DNA of 64,000 nucleotides from Streptomyces sp. yr375 (GCF_900110755.1 NZ_FOFF01000008.1:179411-243410); one strand, 5' to 3'; positions 40,963-49,742 are shown, counted from the stretch's first letter. Program-made: numbers and translations. The notes: generated by a model not told the origin, from the letters alone.

Positions 40963-41781
40963 TCACTCTCCGAATCCAACCGATTTCAGGGTGAGTTGGA
41001 CAACTGGCTGTGTGGTGGGCTGTGGTGACCCCCCGTCGGGCTCGACGGTCACAGCGAGTGATGTCGCCGCCCTGTCGAGACCGGTGGCGACGAGGGGCGT
41101 GTCGTCGGCGAAGAGCCCGAGGGAGCGTGGTTGCGCGCCCGGGCGCATGAGCCATAGCTGATGCGCCTGCCCGGCGGGCAGCCCCTCGTATCCGTTCAGG
41201 GTGACGATCGCCTGCCCCTCCGAAGCGGAAGCGATCACTCCGATACTGCGGCCCTGGGCGTCCTTGCCGGTGCTCGCCAGCGCGTCCGGAGCCGCCAGAA
41301 CGTGGGCGATGTCACGCGACTGGGCGCGCTCGGCGTCCAACTGGTCCTGGGTGCGGCCGGCCTGGACGGCGAACAGCGACGCGACGACGAGCGCCCCGGC
41401 GGCGGTGATCGTGGCGAGCGGTGCGAACAGCGGGCGGCGCGCACGGGGCGCACGGGAGCGTCCCGGCGGCGGCTGCGTGCCCCAGACGTGCGGGGGTAGT
41501 TGGGGCGCGTGCCCCCGCGCCGGCGCACGCGAGTGCTCCTGCGGGGTTCGCTGGACGGCGGCCAGCACCCGGATGCGCAGGTCGGCCGGCGGCGGGGCGG
41601 CCTGCGACCAGGCGAGCCGGACGGCGTCCTCGGCCAGCGCCCGCACCTCGGCGGAGCAGCGGTCGCAGCCCTTCAGATGCTTCTCGAAACGGCCGCGCTC
41701 CTCGGGTTCGAGGGCGTCGAGCGCGTAGGGGGCCGCCAGCGAGTGCAGATCCTCGCGGCGGAACAGGCCGAGCACACTCAT
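40963..41781 (-). CDS. rskA: RskA-type anti-sigma factor
   Basis: 272-residue membrane anti-sigma. The N-terminal zinc anti-sigma domain has FEKHLKGCDRCSAEV, an HX3CX2C motif (about 34-41). One transmembrane helix (LATITAAGALVVASLFAV, about 122-139) separates it from an extracytoplasmic RskA_C domain with GYEGLPAGQAHQLWLMRPGAQPRSLG. It should hold the co-encoded sigma factor at the membrane until a signal, perhaps proteolysis, releases it. ATG 41781 overlaps the sigma stop (ATGA), so sigma and anti-sigma are made in step. Confidence 0.92.
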   Translation of the reverse strand: MSVLGLFRREDLHSLAAPYALDALEPEERGRFEKHLKGCDRCSAEVRALAEDAVRLAWSQAAPPPADLRIRVLAAVQRTPQEHSRAPARGHAPQLPPHVWGTQPPPGRSRAPRARRPLFAPLATITAAGALVVASLFAVQAGRTQDQLDAERAQSRDIAHVLAAPDALASTGKDAQGRSIGVIASASEGQAIVTLNGYEGLPAGQAHQLWLMRPGAQPRSLGLFADDTPLVATGLDRAATSLAVTVEPDGGSPQPTTQPVVQLTLKSVGFGE

Positions 41782-42320
41782 GCGGCGCCTCCCAGACAGT
41801 CGCGCAGCCGCGTGAGCCCGTCACGCATCCGTGTCTTCACCGTGCCGAGCGGCAGCGAGAGCCGGTCGGCCACTTCACGGTACGTGTAGCCGTCGTAGTA
41901 GGCGAGGGTGACGGACTGCCGCTGTAAGGCCGTCAGCCGGTCGAGGCAGCGGCGGACCAACTGGCGTTCCAGGCCCGCCTCGACCTCCTCGGCCACCTGG
42001 TCGAAGGCGGGGTCGTGGTAGCGCCGGGCCTCGCGCTGCTCGCGGTCGACGGCGGCGCGGGCGCTGCGCACCCGGTCGACGGCGCGGCGGTGGGCGAGGG
42101 TGAGGATCCAGGAGAGGGCGCTGCCGCGGCTGGGGTCGAAGCGGCCGGCGGAGCGCCAGGCCTCCAGCAGCACTTCCTGGGCGACCTCCTCCGACTGTGC
42201 GGGATCCCTCACGACCCGGCGCACGAGCCCGAACACCGGCCCGGACACCAGCGCGTAGAGCTGTTCGAAGGCGTAGTGGTCGCCTCCCGCCACCAGCACC
42301 AGAAGCTCGTCCGCCTCCAC
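41778..42320 (-). CDS. sigK: ECF sigma factor, SigK type
   Basis: 180-residue ECF sigma factor. Region 2 (YAFEQLYALVSGPVFGLVRRVVRDPAQSEEVAQEVLLEAWRSAGRFDPSRGSALSWILTLAHRRAVDRVR, about 15-85) and region 4 (ALQRQSVTLAYYDGYTYREVADRLSLPLGTVKTRMRDGLTRLRD, about 130-173) are complete. Together with an RskA-type anti-sigma this is the SigK group (ECF19). GTG 42320 has AGAGGGG upstream; the longer frame from 42389 encodes an unlikely leader. The divergent gene encodes a DUF4331 protein with a SigK-like promoter, its probable target. Confidence 0.93.
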   Translation of the reverse strand: MEADELLVLVAGGDHYAFEQLYALVSGPVFGLVRRVVRDPAQSEEVAQEVLLEAWRSAGRFDPSRGSALSWILTLAHRRAVDRVRSARAAVDREQREARRYHDPAFDQVAEEVEAGLERQLVRRCLDRLTALQRQSVTLAYYDGYTYREVADRLSLPLGTVKTRMRDGLTRLRDCLGGAA

Positions 42321-42463
42321 GCGGTTCCCCTCTCTGCGGCCGCCGCACCCGGGCCGCCCCGTCACACCAGGCATAGCCAACGAACACACCTCCGTCTGAC
42401 AGATACGGATCCCAGCGCCTAAAACGCGGGTGAGAAGGAAATTAAAAGTTTTTCGGTTCCGAC

Positions 42464-42491
42464 CAATCCGAACCCGCCCTCCGCTCCGTAT
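42464..42491 (+). promoter_or_regulatory. Candidate SigK-dependent promoter of the DUF4331 operon
   Basis: CAATCC (42464-42469), 16 bp, CCGTAT (42486-42491). The mycobacterial SigK consensus, as I recall it, is CCATCC-N16/17-CCGAAT, so each hexamer differs at one position. The start codon is 39 bp further on. A CCGTATC sequence also occurs on the opposite strand toward sigK (about 42403-42409), but its -35 is poor. Confidence 0.6.
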
Positions 42492-42530
42492 CAGTGTCCG
42501 TCAGGCAAGTTGGCACAGAGGACGGACGGC

Positions 42531-44039
42531 ATGACAGCTATCTCGCGGAGCGGCAACGGACGCAGGAGCGTCGCGACCCTGATATGCGGTGCGTTGGCCG
42601 CCGGGGGGCTCGCAGCCGCCGGCGCCGCCACGCTGGCCCCGGGGGCGGCATACGCCTCCAGCCACCGTGAGGCCCCTCTCATCTCGGGGACCCCGCAGTA
42701 CGACAACACGGACGTGTACGCGTTCGTCAGCCCGGACCACCCGGACACGACGACGATCATCGCGAACTGGATCCCGTTCGAGGAGCCGGCCGGCGGCCCG
42801 AACTTCTTCCCCTTCGCCGAGGACGCCCAGTACGACCTGCACATCGACAACGACGGTGACGCGAAGGAGGACCTGACCTTCCGTTACACCTTCAAGACGC
42901 ATACGAAGAACAAGAAGACGTTCCTCTACAACACCGGCGTCGTCGACAGCCTGGACGACCCCGACCTCAACATCACGCAGACCTACGACCTCGAACTGAT
43001 CAAGTCGAAGAAGGGCAAGGTCGAGCACAAGACGAAGATCGCGGACGACGTGCCGGTGGCGCCGTCGAACGTCGGCAAGGCGTCGATGCCGAACTACTCG
43101 AAGCTGCGCGACCACGCGATCTACAAGCTGCCCAACGGCGCGAAGACCTTCGCCGGCCAGGCCGACGACCCGTTCTTCCTGGACCTGCGCGTCTTCGACC
43201 TGCTGTACGGCGGCGACCTCTCCGAGGTCGGCAACGACACGCTCAAGGGCTACAACGTCAACTCGATCGCGCTGCAGGTCCCGAGCGACATGATCACCGA
43301 GGGCAAGCACCAGCCGATCGTCGGCGTCTGGTCGACCACCCAGCGCGAGAACGCCGAGGGCTACTACTCGCAGGTCTCGCGGCTGGGCATGCCGCTGGTC
43401 AACGAGGTCGTCAACCCGATCAAGGACAAGGACAAGTTCAACGCGTCCCAGCCCAAGGACGACGCCCAGTTCCTGAAGAACGTCACCAACCCGGAGCTGC
43501 CGAAGCTCATCGAGGGCATCTACAAGATCAAGGCGCCGGCCGAGCCGCGCAACGACCTCGTGGACGTGTTCCTGAAGGGCGTCAAGGGCCTCAACCAGCC
43601 TCCGTACGTGACGCCTTCGGAGGAACTGCGCCTCAACACCTCGATCAAGCCCACCGCCAGCCCCAAGCGGCTCGGTGTCCTCGACGGTGACAACGCGGGC
43701 TTCCCGAACGGCCGTCGCCTCACCGACGACGTGATCGACGCCTCGCTCCAGGTCGTCGAGGGTGAGCTGGTCGGTTCCAAGAACGACCTGGGCGACGCGG
43801 TCGACAAGAACGACAAGTCCTTCGAGAAGTACTTCCCGTACGTCGCCCTGCCGACCGAGGGTTCGCGCGGCGCGACCGCGAAGAGCAGCGCGAACGTCCG
43901 CAGCCAGCTCGGTGACGCCCTCACGGGTTCCGACAACAACACCGCGCTGATCGCGTCCTCCGCGGGCGCCGGCGCCGCGGGCATCCTCCTCATCGGAGGC
44001 GGCCTGATGTGGTGGCGCGGACGGCGGCGCGCCTACTAG
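42531..44039 (+). CDS. Secreted, membrane-anchored DUF4331 protein
   Basis: 502-residue exported protein. A long twin-arginine-free signal (RRSVATLICGALAAGGLAAAGAATLAPGAAYAS) leads into the DUF4331 domain: SSHREAPLISGTPQYDNTDVYAFVSPDHPDTTTIIANWIPFEEPAGGPNFFPFAEDAQYDLHIDNDGDAKEDLTF. The DxDNDGD segment looks like a calcium-type loop. Asp, Lys and Asn content is high. The C-terminus has a membrane helix (IASSAGAGAAGILLIGGGLMWW) and an RGRRRAY stop-transfer, so the domain is displayed outside. Function of DUF4331 is unknown. It is divergent from sigK and followed by the TPR and permease genes. ATG 42531 follows GAGGAC. Confidence 0.88.
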   Translation: MTAISRSGNGRRSVATLICGALAAGGLAAAGAATLAPGAAYASSHREAPLISGTPQYDNTDVYAFVSPDHPDTTTIIANWIPFEEPAGGPNFFPFAEDAQYDLHIDNDGDAKEDLTFRYTFKTHTKNKKTFLYNTGVVDSLDDPDLNITQTYDLELIKSKKGKVEHKTKIADDVPVAPSNVGKASMPNYSKLRDHAIYKLPNGAKTFAGQADDPFFLDLRVFDLLYGGDLSEVGNDTLKGYNVNSIALQVPSDMITEGKHQPIVGVWSTTQRENAEGYYSQVSRLGMPLVNEVVNPIKDKDKFNASQPKDDAQFLKNVTNPELPKLIEGIYKIKAPAEPRNDLVDVFLKGVKGLNQPPYVTPSEELRLNTSIKPTASPKRLGVLDGDNAGFPNGRRLTDDVIDASLQVVEGELVGSKNDLGDAVDKNDKSFEKYFPYVALPTEGSRGATAKSSANVRSQLGDALTGSDNNTALIASSAGAGAAGILLIGGGLMWWRGRRRAY

Positions 44040-44054
44040 GCCCTCCGCTCAGCC

Positions 44055-44084
44055 GGGCCGGGGAGAACCTGCACTCCCCGGCCC
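44055..44084 (+). terminator. Hairpin after the DUF4331 gene
   Basis: GGGCCGGGGAG and its complement form a perfect 11-bp stem around an 8-base loop, starting 16 bp after the stop codon. It probably reduces read-through into the TPR gene. Confidence 0.7.
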
Positions 44085-44096
44085 ACCCCACCGACT

Positions 44097-44138
44097 GGCG
44101 CGGCCCGCGCACCGATCCCCCACGGCGCGGGCCGCGCC
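44097..44138 (+). terminator. Second hairpin between DUF4331 and TPR genes
   Basis: A perfect 14-bp stem (GGCGCGGCCCGCGC with its complement) around a 14-base loop lies right after the first hairpin. Two stacked hairpins suggest strong attenuation of the downstream TPR/permease genes relative to DUF4331. Confidence 0.65.
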
Positions 44139-44186
44139 ACCCCCATGCGAGCACCCTGATCCACCCCAGGCGACCTAGGAGAGGGC

Positions 44187-46280
44187 ATGTCCCCGCGGAC
44201 GAACAACGGCGAACCGGAGCACCCCGAGCACCGGACCCCGGCCTCAACCCAACCGGCCCCGACCCCGACCACCGGACCCGGCCCCGAGGCCCCCTCCACC
44301 GCGGACACCCCCATCACGAACACCACTGCCAAGACCGCCACGGCCACAGTGACGCCTGAAGCCACCGCCGCCGTGGGCAACCCGACCGTGAACGAGGTGG
44401 CCGAGGCGTACACGGCAGAGGCGACACCCGAAAGCGCCAGCGCCATGGGCGACCCGACCGGGAACAACTCGGCCGAGACCGACATGGCCGGGGCGACGCC
44501 CGGAACCACCTCCGCCGTAGGCGACGCGGCCAAGGCCGACACGGCCGGGGCGACGCCCGAAGCCGCCGCCGAAGACATCACCGGCGAGGACGCAACGGGC
44601 GTGGCCGGCGGGGGCCACCTGCCGGAGCCGGAAGCCGCTGAGGCGGCGGATGCGGCGGCGGAGGCCGCAGTAGAGGCGGCGGCGGCCAAGGCCTCGACGG
44701 CCACCAGCCCCCGTACGCCGCTCGTCGACGCCCGCGTCGGTTCCGGAGCCGACTCCGACCCCGATTCCGACCCCGATTCCGACCTCGCCGACGGCACCGG
44801 CGCCGATGCCGGTGCCAGCCCCGATTCCCATCCCGGTACCGACCTCGTCGGCGACGCCGTTGCCAGCGCCGACGCCGACGCCGACGCCGTAACCCCCGCC
44901 GGGTCCGGTGACCGTGTCGCCGCTGTTCGGCGGGTGGGGGCTGCTGGGCGGCGGTGGCGGGGGGTGCAACTCGGGGCGTGTGCGGCCATGTTGGCGGTTG
45001 CGCTGACCGCCGGGGCGATCGCGCTGGGGGCGGTGCGGGACGGGCAGAACGTGCCCGTGGCGACCGCCGCCGCGGTCTCGCCGGGGCTGCTCGCCAGCGG
45101 CAACCTCGACTCCAGCATCACCGCGCTGCAAGCCCATCTCCGCGTCCAGCCCAAGGACTTCGGCGGCTGGGCCACCCTCGGACTCGCCTACGTCGAGCAG
45201 GCCCGCACCAAGGGCGACCCCTCCCGCTACCCGCAGGCCGAGCAGGCCCTCAAGCGCTCCCTCGCCCTGCGCCCCGACAACGACCAGGCCCTCGCCGGCC
45301 GGGCCGCCCTCGCCGCGGCCCGGCACGACTTCGCGAACGCCCTGACCTTCGCCGACCAGGCGCTGAAGCTGAACCCCTACAGCGAACGCGCCCTGTGCTC
45401 CCGGATCGACGCCCTCGTCGAGCTCGGCCGCTACGCCGACGCCGACCAGGCCGTCCGCGTCGCCGACGAACGGCGGCCGGGAGTGCCGGTGTTCACCCGC
45501 TACGCCTACGTCCACGAGCTGCGCGGCGACGTCACCACCGCCCGCCGCGTCCTGGACCGGGCGCTCGCCGCGTCGACCTCTCCCGGCGACATCGCCTACG
45601 TGGCGGCCCAGCTCGGCCAACTCGCCTGGAACCAGGGCGACTACACCACCGCGCTGACCGACTACGCGCGCGCCCTGGCCGCCGACGAGAACTACCTCCC
45701 GGCGCTGGAGGGCCGCGCCCGCGCCCAGGCGGCCATCGGCCAACAGGCCGAGGCCATCAAGGGGTTGGAGCTGATCGTGGCCCGCTACCCGCTGCCCGGC
45801 CCGCTGGTCGAGCTCGGCGAGCTGTACGACGCCCGGGGCGCCGCGGGCGACGCGGCGAAGGCCCAGGACCAGTACGTCCTGGTCGACGCGTGGACCGCCA
45901 TCGCCCGCGCCAACGGCGTCAACGCCGACCTCGACACCGCGCTCGCCGCCGCCGACCACGGCGACAAGGCGACGGCCCTGCGCGCGGCCCGCGACGACTG
46001 GTCGCGCCGGCACACCGTGCACACGGCGGACGCGCTCGCCTGGGCCCTGCACGTCAACGGCAAGGACGCCGAGGCGCTCCCCTACGCCCGGCAGGCCACC
46101 GCCACCGGCTACCACAACGCGGCCTTCCTCTACCACCGCGGTGTGATCGAGAAGGCCACCGGTCACGCCGCCGACGCCCGTACCCACCTCGCCGCCGCCC
46201 TGAAGCTGAACCCCGGCTTCGCCACGCTGGGCGCCCGCGAGGCCCGTACGGCACTCAAGACGCTGGAGGCGGGCAAGTGA
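44187..46280 (+). CDS. Membrane-anchored tetratricopeptide-repeat protein
   Basis: 697-residue protein. The first 250 residues are low-complexity, rich in Ala, Thr, Pro and acidic residues, with DSDPDSDPDSD-like repeats, and lie in the cytoplasm. One membrane helix follows (LGACAAMLAVALTAGAIALGAV, about 263-284). The outer part is a series of TPR units: GWATLGLAYVEQARTKGDPSRYPQAEQALKRSLALRPDN, DFANALTFADQALKLNPYSERALCSRIDAL, and more to about 690. It presents a protein-binding surface outside the membrane, perhaps for the DUF4331 protein. ATG 44187 has AGGAGAGG upstream. It is coupled to the permease gene by a GTGA overlap. Confidence 0.85.
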   Translation: MSPRTNNGEPEHPEHRTPASTQPAPTPTTGPGPEAPSTADTPITNTTAKTATATVTPEATAAVGNPTVNEVAEAYTAEATPESASAMGDPTGNNSAETDMAGATPGTTSAVGDAAKADTAGATPEAAAEDITGEDATGVAGGGHLPEPEAAEAADAAAEAAVEAAAAKASTATSPRTPLVDARVGSGADSDPDSDPDSDLADGTGADAGASPDSHPGTDLVGDAVASADADADAVTPAGSGDRVAAVRRVGAAGRRWRGVQLGACAAMLAVALTAGAIALGAVRDGQNVPVATAAAVSPGLLASGNLDSSITALQAHLRVQPKDFGGWATLGLAYVEQARTKGDPSRYPQAEQALKRSLALRPDNDQALAGRAALAAARHDFANALTFADQALKLNPYSERALCSRIDALVELGRYADADQAVRVADERRPGVPVFTRYAYVHELRGDVTTARRVLDRALAASTSPGDIAYVAAQLGQLAWNQGDYTTALTDYARALAADENYLPALEGRARAQAAIGQQAEAIKGLELIVARYPLPGPLVELGELYDARGAAGDAAKAQDQYVLVDAWTAIARANGVNADLDTALAAADHGDKATALRAARDDWSRRHTVHTADALAWALHVNGKDAEALPYARQATATGYHNAAFLYHRGVIEKATGHAADARTHLAAALKLNPGFATLGAREARTALKTLEAGK

Positions 46281-48043
46281 ATTCGCGTCGTCTGCTCGCC
46301 TCCTGCGCGGCCGTGTTCACGGCCGGCTGCGCGCTCGCGCTGGTTCCTTCCGCCAGCGCGAGCGCACACCCCCTCGGCAACTTCACCGTCAACCGCTACG
46401 ACGGTCTCGTCGCCGCCCCCGGCCAGCTCCGCGTCGACCACGTCGAGGACCTCGCCGAGATCCCGGCGACCCAGGCGAAGCCGGACCTCGAGCGGCTCGG
46501 GATGACCGAGTGGGCCCGCCAGCGGTGCGCGTCGGCCGCGAGCGGCAGCAGGGTCACCGTCGACGGCGCCGCCGTCGCGCTCACGGCGGGCAGCAGCAAG
46601 GCGATCCTGCGGCCCGGCCAGGCGGGGCTGCACACCCTGCGCGTCGAGTGCCGGCTGACGGCCCCGCTCCCCGACAAGAAGTCGATCACCGTCGGCTTCC
46701 ACAGCGAGGGCGCTTCCACCGGCCCCGGCTGGCGTGAGATCACCGCCCGCGGCGACCGTATGACGCTGACCGACTCCGACGTGCCGAAGACGTCGGTGTC
46801 GGGCGAACTCACCAGCTATCCCAAGGAGTTGCTGTCCTCCCCGGCGGACACCTCGACCGCGTCGGTGACGGTGCGGCCGGGTGGCGCGGCCCTCGTCGAG
46901 GAGGGGCGCACCGCGCCGGGCGCGTCCGTGCTGCCGCGCGGCGCGGACCGCTGGACGCAGGATCTGAACGACCTGGTCGCCCGGCAGCACCACAGCGTCG
47001 GCTTCGCCGCGCTGGCGCTGGTGATCGCCGTCTTCCTGGGCGCGCTGCACGCGGTCGCGCCGGGCCACGGCAAGACCATCATGGCCGCGACGGCGGCCGC
47101 CCGCGGCGGCAAGGCCCGGATGAAGGACGTCCTCCCGCTCGCCGCCTCCGTCACCATCACGCACACCCTGGGCGTCGTCGCCCTCGGCCTCCTCGTCACC
47201 GCCGGTTCGGCCGCCGCGCCCTCGGTGATCGCCTGGCTGGGCCTGGCGAGCGGCGCGCTGGTCCTGTTCGCGGGCGCGAGCCTCGCCCGCCGCGCCTGGC
47301 GCAACCGCACCCCCGGCCACAGCCACGATCACGGTCACGACGACGACCCCGGTCACAGCCATGACCACGGCCCCGGACACGACCCCGGTCACAGCCATGA
47401 CCACGGCCCCGGACACGACCACGGGCACCCCCACGGCCACGAGCCGGCCAAGCCCCCCGCCCGTCAACTCGCCCTCGTCGGAGCCCCCGCCGAACACACG
47501 CACGACGACCACGGGCACAGTCACGAGGCCGGCCACGAGCACGGCCACGAGCACCGTCACGACCACGCCGAGCACACCCACGACGAGCACGAGCACGAGC
47601 ACGATCACCCGCATCCCCACCCTCACCCCCACACCCACGAGCACGGCCGTACCCACACCCACACCCACGGCGGCCACACCCACACCCACACCATCGCCCC
47701 CACGATCCGCGGCACGATCCTGCTCGGCTTCGCCGGCGGCATGGTGCCCAGTCCGTCCGCGGTGGTCGTGCTGGTCGGCGCGGCGGCGCTCGGGCAGGCC
47801 TGGTTCGGGCTGCTGCTCGTCGTCGCGTACGGCGTCGGGCTCGCGCTGACCCTCACCGCCGCCGGGTTCGCCGTCGTCCGGCTGGGCGCGGGCGCGACCC
47901 GTCTGCTGGACCGGCAGCCGCGCTGGACCAGCCACCCGGTCGTGGCGCTCGTCCAACGCAACCTGCCCCTGTGGTCCGCGTTCCTCGTCGTGGCCCTGGG
48001 CGCCGGACTGGTGCTCAAGGGGGCGGCATCCGTACTCGGCTGA
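46277..48043 (+). CDS. Metal permease with His-rich loop (nickel/cobalt efflux-type, RcnA/HoxN-like)
   Basis: 588-residue protein. A signal peptide (SRRLLASCAAVFTAGCALALVPSASASA) is followed by an extracytoplasmic domain of about 200 residues beginning HPLGNFTVNRYDGLVAAPGQL. The membrane part starts near residue 235: FLGALHAVAPGHGKTIMAATAAARGG is the HX(n)GH metal signature of the NiCoT/UreH-like superfamily. After the third helix comes a loop of about 130 residues dominated by His, Asp and Gly (HSHDHGPGHDPGHSHD), then GTILLGFAGGMVPSPSAVVVLVGA and further helices. Metal identity (Ni, Co, Zn, Cu) is inferred only. GTG start overlaps the TPR stop codon. Confidence 0.84.
   Translation: MNSRRLLASCAAVFTAGCALALVPSASASAHPLGNFTVNRYDGLVAAPGQLRVDHVEDLAEIPATQAKPDLERLGMTEWARQRCASAASGSRVTVDGAAVALTAGSSKAILRPGQAGLHTLRVECRLTAPLPDKKSITVGFHSEGASTGPGWREITARGDRMTLTDSDVPKTSVSGELTSYPKELLSSPADTSTASVTVRPGGAALVEEGRTAPGASVLPRGADRWTQDLNDLVARQHHSVGFAALALVIAVFLGALHAVAPGHGKTIMAATAAARGGKARMKDVLPLAASVTITHTLGVVALGLLVTAGSAAAPSVIAWLGLASGALVLFAGASLARRAWRNRTPGHSHDHGHDDDPGHSHDHGPGHDPGHSHDHGPGHDHGHPHGHEPAKPPARQLALVGAPAEHTHDDHGHSHEAGHEHGHEHRHDHAEHTHDEHEHEHDHPHPHPHPHTHEHGRTHTHTHGGHTHTHTIAPTIRGTILLGFAGGMVPSPSAVVVLVGAAALGQAWFGLLLVVAYGVGLALTLTAAGFAVVRLGAGATRLLDRQPRWTSHPVVALVQRNLPLWSAFLVVALGAGLVLKGAASVLG
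47345..47416 (+). repeat. Exact 36-bp tandem duplication in the His-rich loop
   Basis: Two identical 36-bp units (47345-47380 and 47381-47416) each encode DPGHSHDHGPGH. Identity at the DNA level, third positions included, indicates a recent duplication that lengthens the metal-binding loop. Confidence 0.9.
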
Positions 48044-48103
48044 GCTACGTTTGTGGAGTTGTGGAGGTTTTCGCCCGGAGACGAAGAGCGGAATGGGGTC
48101 GCG

Positions 48104-49735
48104 GTGTCCGAAGAATCGGGCAGTGAACGTCTGATCGCGGGCCGGTACCGCCTGCTGACCCCGCTCGGCGAGGGCGGCATGGGCACGGTGTGGCGGGCGC
48201 TGGACGAGGTGCTGCACCGCGAGGTCGCCGTCAAGGAGGTGCGCGCCCCGCACGGGCTGTCGGCCTCCGACGTCGAGCGGCTGTACGCCCGGCTGGAGCG
48301 CGAGGCCTGGGCCGCGGCCCGGGTCGCGAACCGGAACGTCGTCACGGTGTACGACGTGGCCACTCAGGACGGCCGACCGTGGATCGTCATGGAGATCGTG
48401 CGCGGCATCTCCCTCGCCGAACTGCTGGACGCCGAGGGCCCGTTGGAGCCCGCGCGGGCCGCGCACATCGGGGCCGAGGTACTGGCCGCGCTGCGGGCCG
48501 CGCACGAGGCGGGGGTGCTGCACCGGGACGTCAAACCGGCGAACGTACTGCTGTCGAACGACGGCCGGGTCGTCCTCACCGACTTCGGCATCGCGACCGT
48601 GGAGGGCACGTCCGCGCTGACCATGACCGGCGAGGTCATCGGCTCCCCCGAGTTCCTCGCGCCGGAGCGCGCGCTGGGGCGCACGCCGGGGCCCGAGTCT
48701 GACCTGTGGTCGCTGGGCGTGCTGCTGTACGCGGCGGTCGAGGGCAACTCCCCCTTCCGGTACGACACTCCGCTGAGCACCCTGCGCGCGATCGTCGACG
48801 AGGAGCTGCCGCCGCCGCGCCGCGCCGGTCCGCTCACGCCGGTGATCGAGGGACTGCTGCGCAAGGATCCCGCCGAGCGGATGCCCGCCGACACGGCCGA
48901 GCGCGACCTGCGGATCGTGGCGGCGGGCGGCGACCCGTACGAGGGCACCGCCCCGACGACGCCGCAGGCGCCGTACACGCCGTATCCGCCGACGGCCGCG
49001 ACCCCTGCCGAGCCGTTCCGTCAGCAGCCGTCGCCGACCCCGCCCCAGCCCTGGACTGCGGCCCCGGCCGGTTCCTCGCCCGAGCCGCCGCAGCGCAACC
49101 GGCGCGCCGGGGTCGCCCTGGTCGCCGGGGTGGCGGTGCTCGCGCTGGCGGTCGCCGGGCTGACGTACGGGCTGCTGAACCGGGGCGACGGCAGCGGCGG
49201 CAAGGCCACCGGCGGGGTCACCGACAGCGGTACGGACATCGCGAGTTCGCCCGCGTCGCAGCCGGAGACGAGCGACGAGACGGCAGGCGAGTCGCCGAGC
49301 GCGAGTCCGAGTCCGAGTCCGAGCGAGAGCGCCTCGTCCGAGGCCCCGGCGCAGACCGTCGAGGTCACCGTCGCCGGCGCGAACACGGACTACTCGGGTT
49401 CCTGTCCGCCGGCGGACGCCGACGCGCCCGCCTTCACGGCGACGATCACCGTGGGGCAGGTGCCCGCGACGGTGTCGTACCGCTGGGTGTCGAAGGACGG
49501 CGAGCTGTCCGGGCAGACCTGGAAGACGCTCGACTTCCCGTCGGGCGGCGGCAAGTCCCAGCAGGACAAGGTGACCGTGTCGACGTACGCGGGCAGCGGG
49601 ACGTACCAGAACGCGATCGGCGTCGAGGTGCGGGAGCCGGTGACGGCGACGTCCGAGAAGGTGCCGTTCTCGGTCACCTGCGAGACGGAGGCCCCGACGG
49701 ACGGGACCTCCCCCTCACCCTCGCCGTCCGAGTGA
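48104..49735 (+). CDS. Membrane Ser/Thr protein kinase (PknB-like)
   Basis: 543-residue kinase. Kinase domain about residues 10-270: LGEGGMGTVWRALDEVLHREVAVKEV (P-loop and catalytic Lys), HRDVKPANVLL (catalytic loop), TDFGIATVEG (DFG), GSPEFLAPE (APE). Then a Pro-rich juxtamembrane linker, one helix (GVALVAGVAVLALAVAGLTYGLL, near 335-357), a Ser/Pro stalk, and an external domain of about 100 residues with two cysteines (SGSCPPADAD ... FSVTCETEA). It is not a PASTA domain, so the ligand differs from PknB. Start GTG 48104 is preferred; GTG 48053 would add a leader without a ribosome site. Confidence 0.92.
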   Translation: MSEESGSERLIAGRYRLLTPLGEGGMGTVWRALDEVLHREVAVKEVRAPHGLSASDVERLYARLEREAWAAARVANRNVVTVYDVATQDGRPWIVMEIVRGISLAELLDAEGPLEPARAAHIGAEVLAALRAAHEAGVLHRDVKPANVLLSNDGRVVLTDFGIATVEGTSALTMTGEVIGSPEFLAPERALGRTPGPESDLWSLGVLLYAAVEGNSPFRYDTPLSTLRAIVDEELPPPRRAGPLTPVIEGLLRKDPAERMPADTAERDLRIVAAGGDPYEGTAPTTPQAPYTPYPPTAATPAEPFRQQPSPTPPQPWTAAPAGSSPEPPQRNRRAGVALVAGVAVLALAVAGLTYGLLNRGDGSGGKATGGVTDSGTDIASSPASQPETSDETAGESPSASPSPSPSESASSEAPAQTVEVTVAGANTDYSGSCPPADADAPAFTATITVGQVPATVSYRWVSKDGELSGQTWKTLDFPSGGGKSQQDKVTVSTYAGSGTYQNAIGVEVREPVTATSEKVPFSVTCETEAPTDGTSPSPSPSE

Positions 49736-49742
49736 CGACGGC

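Noticed and set aside
44244..48523. Long minus-strand open frames opposite the TPR, permease and kinase genes
   Set aside because: Val/Gly/Arg-rich products with no motifs, mirrored from real coding sequence with strong third-position GC.
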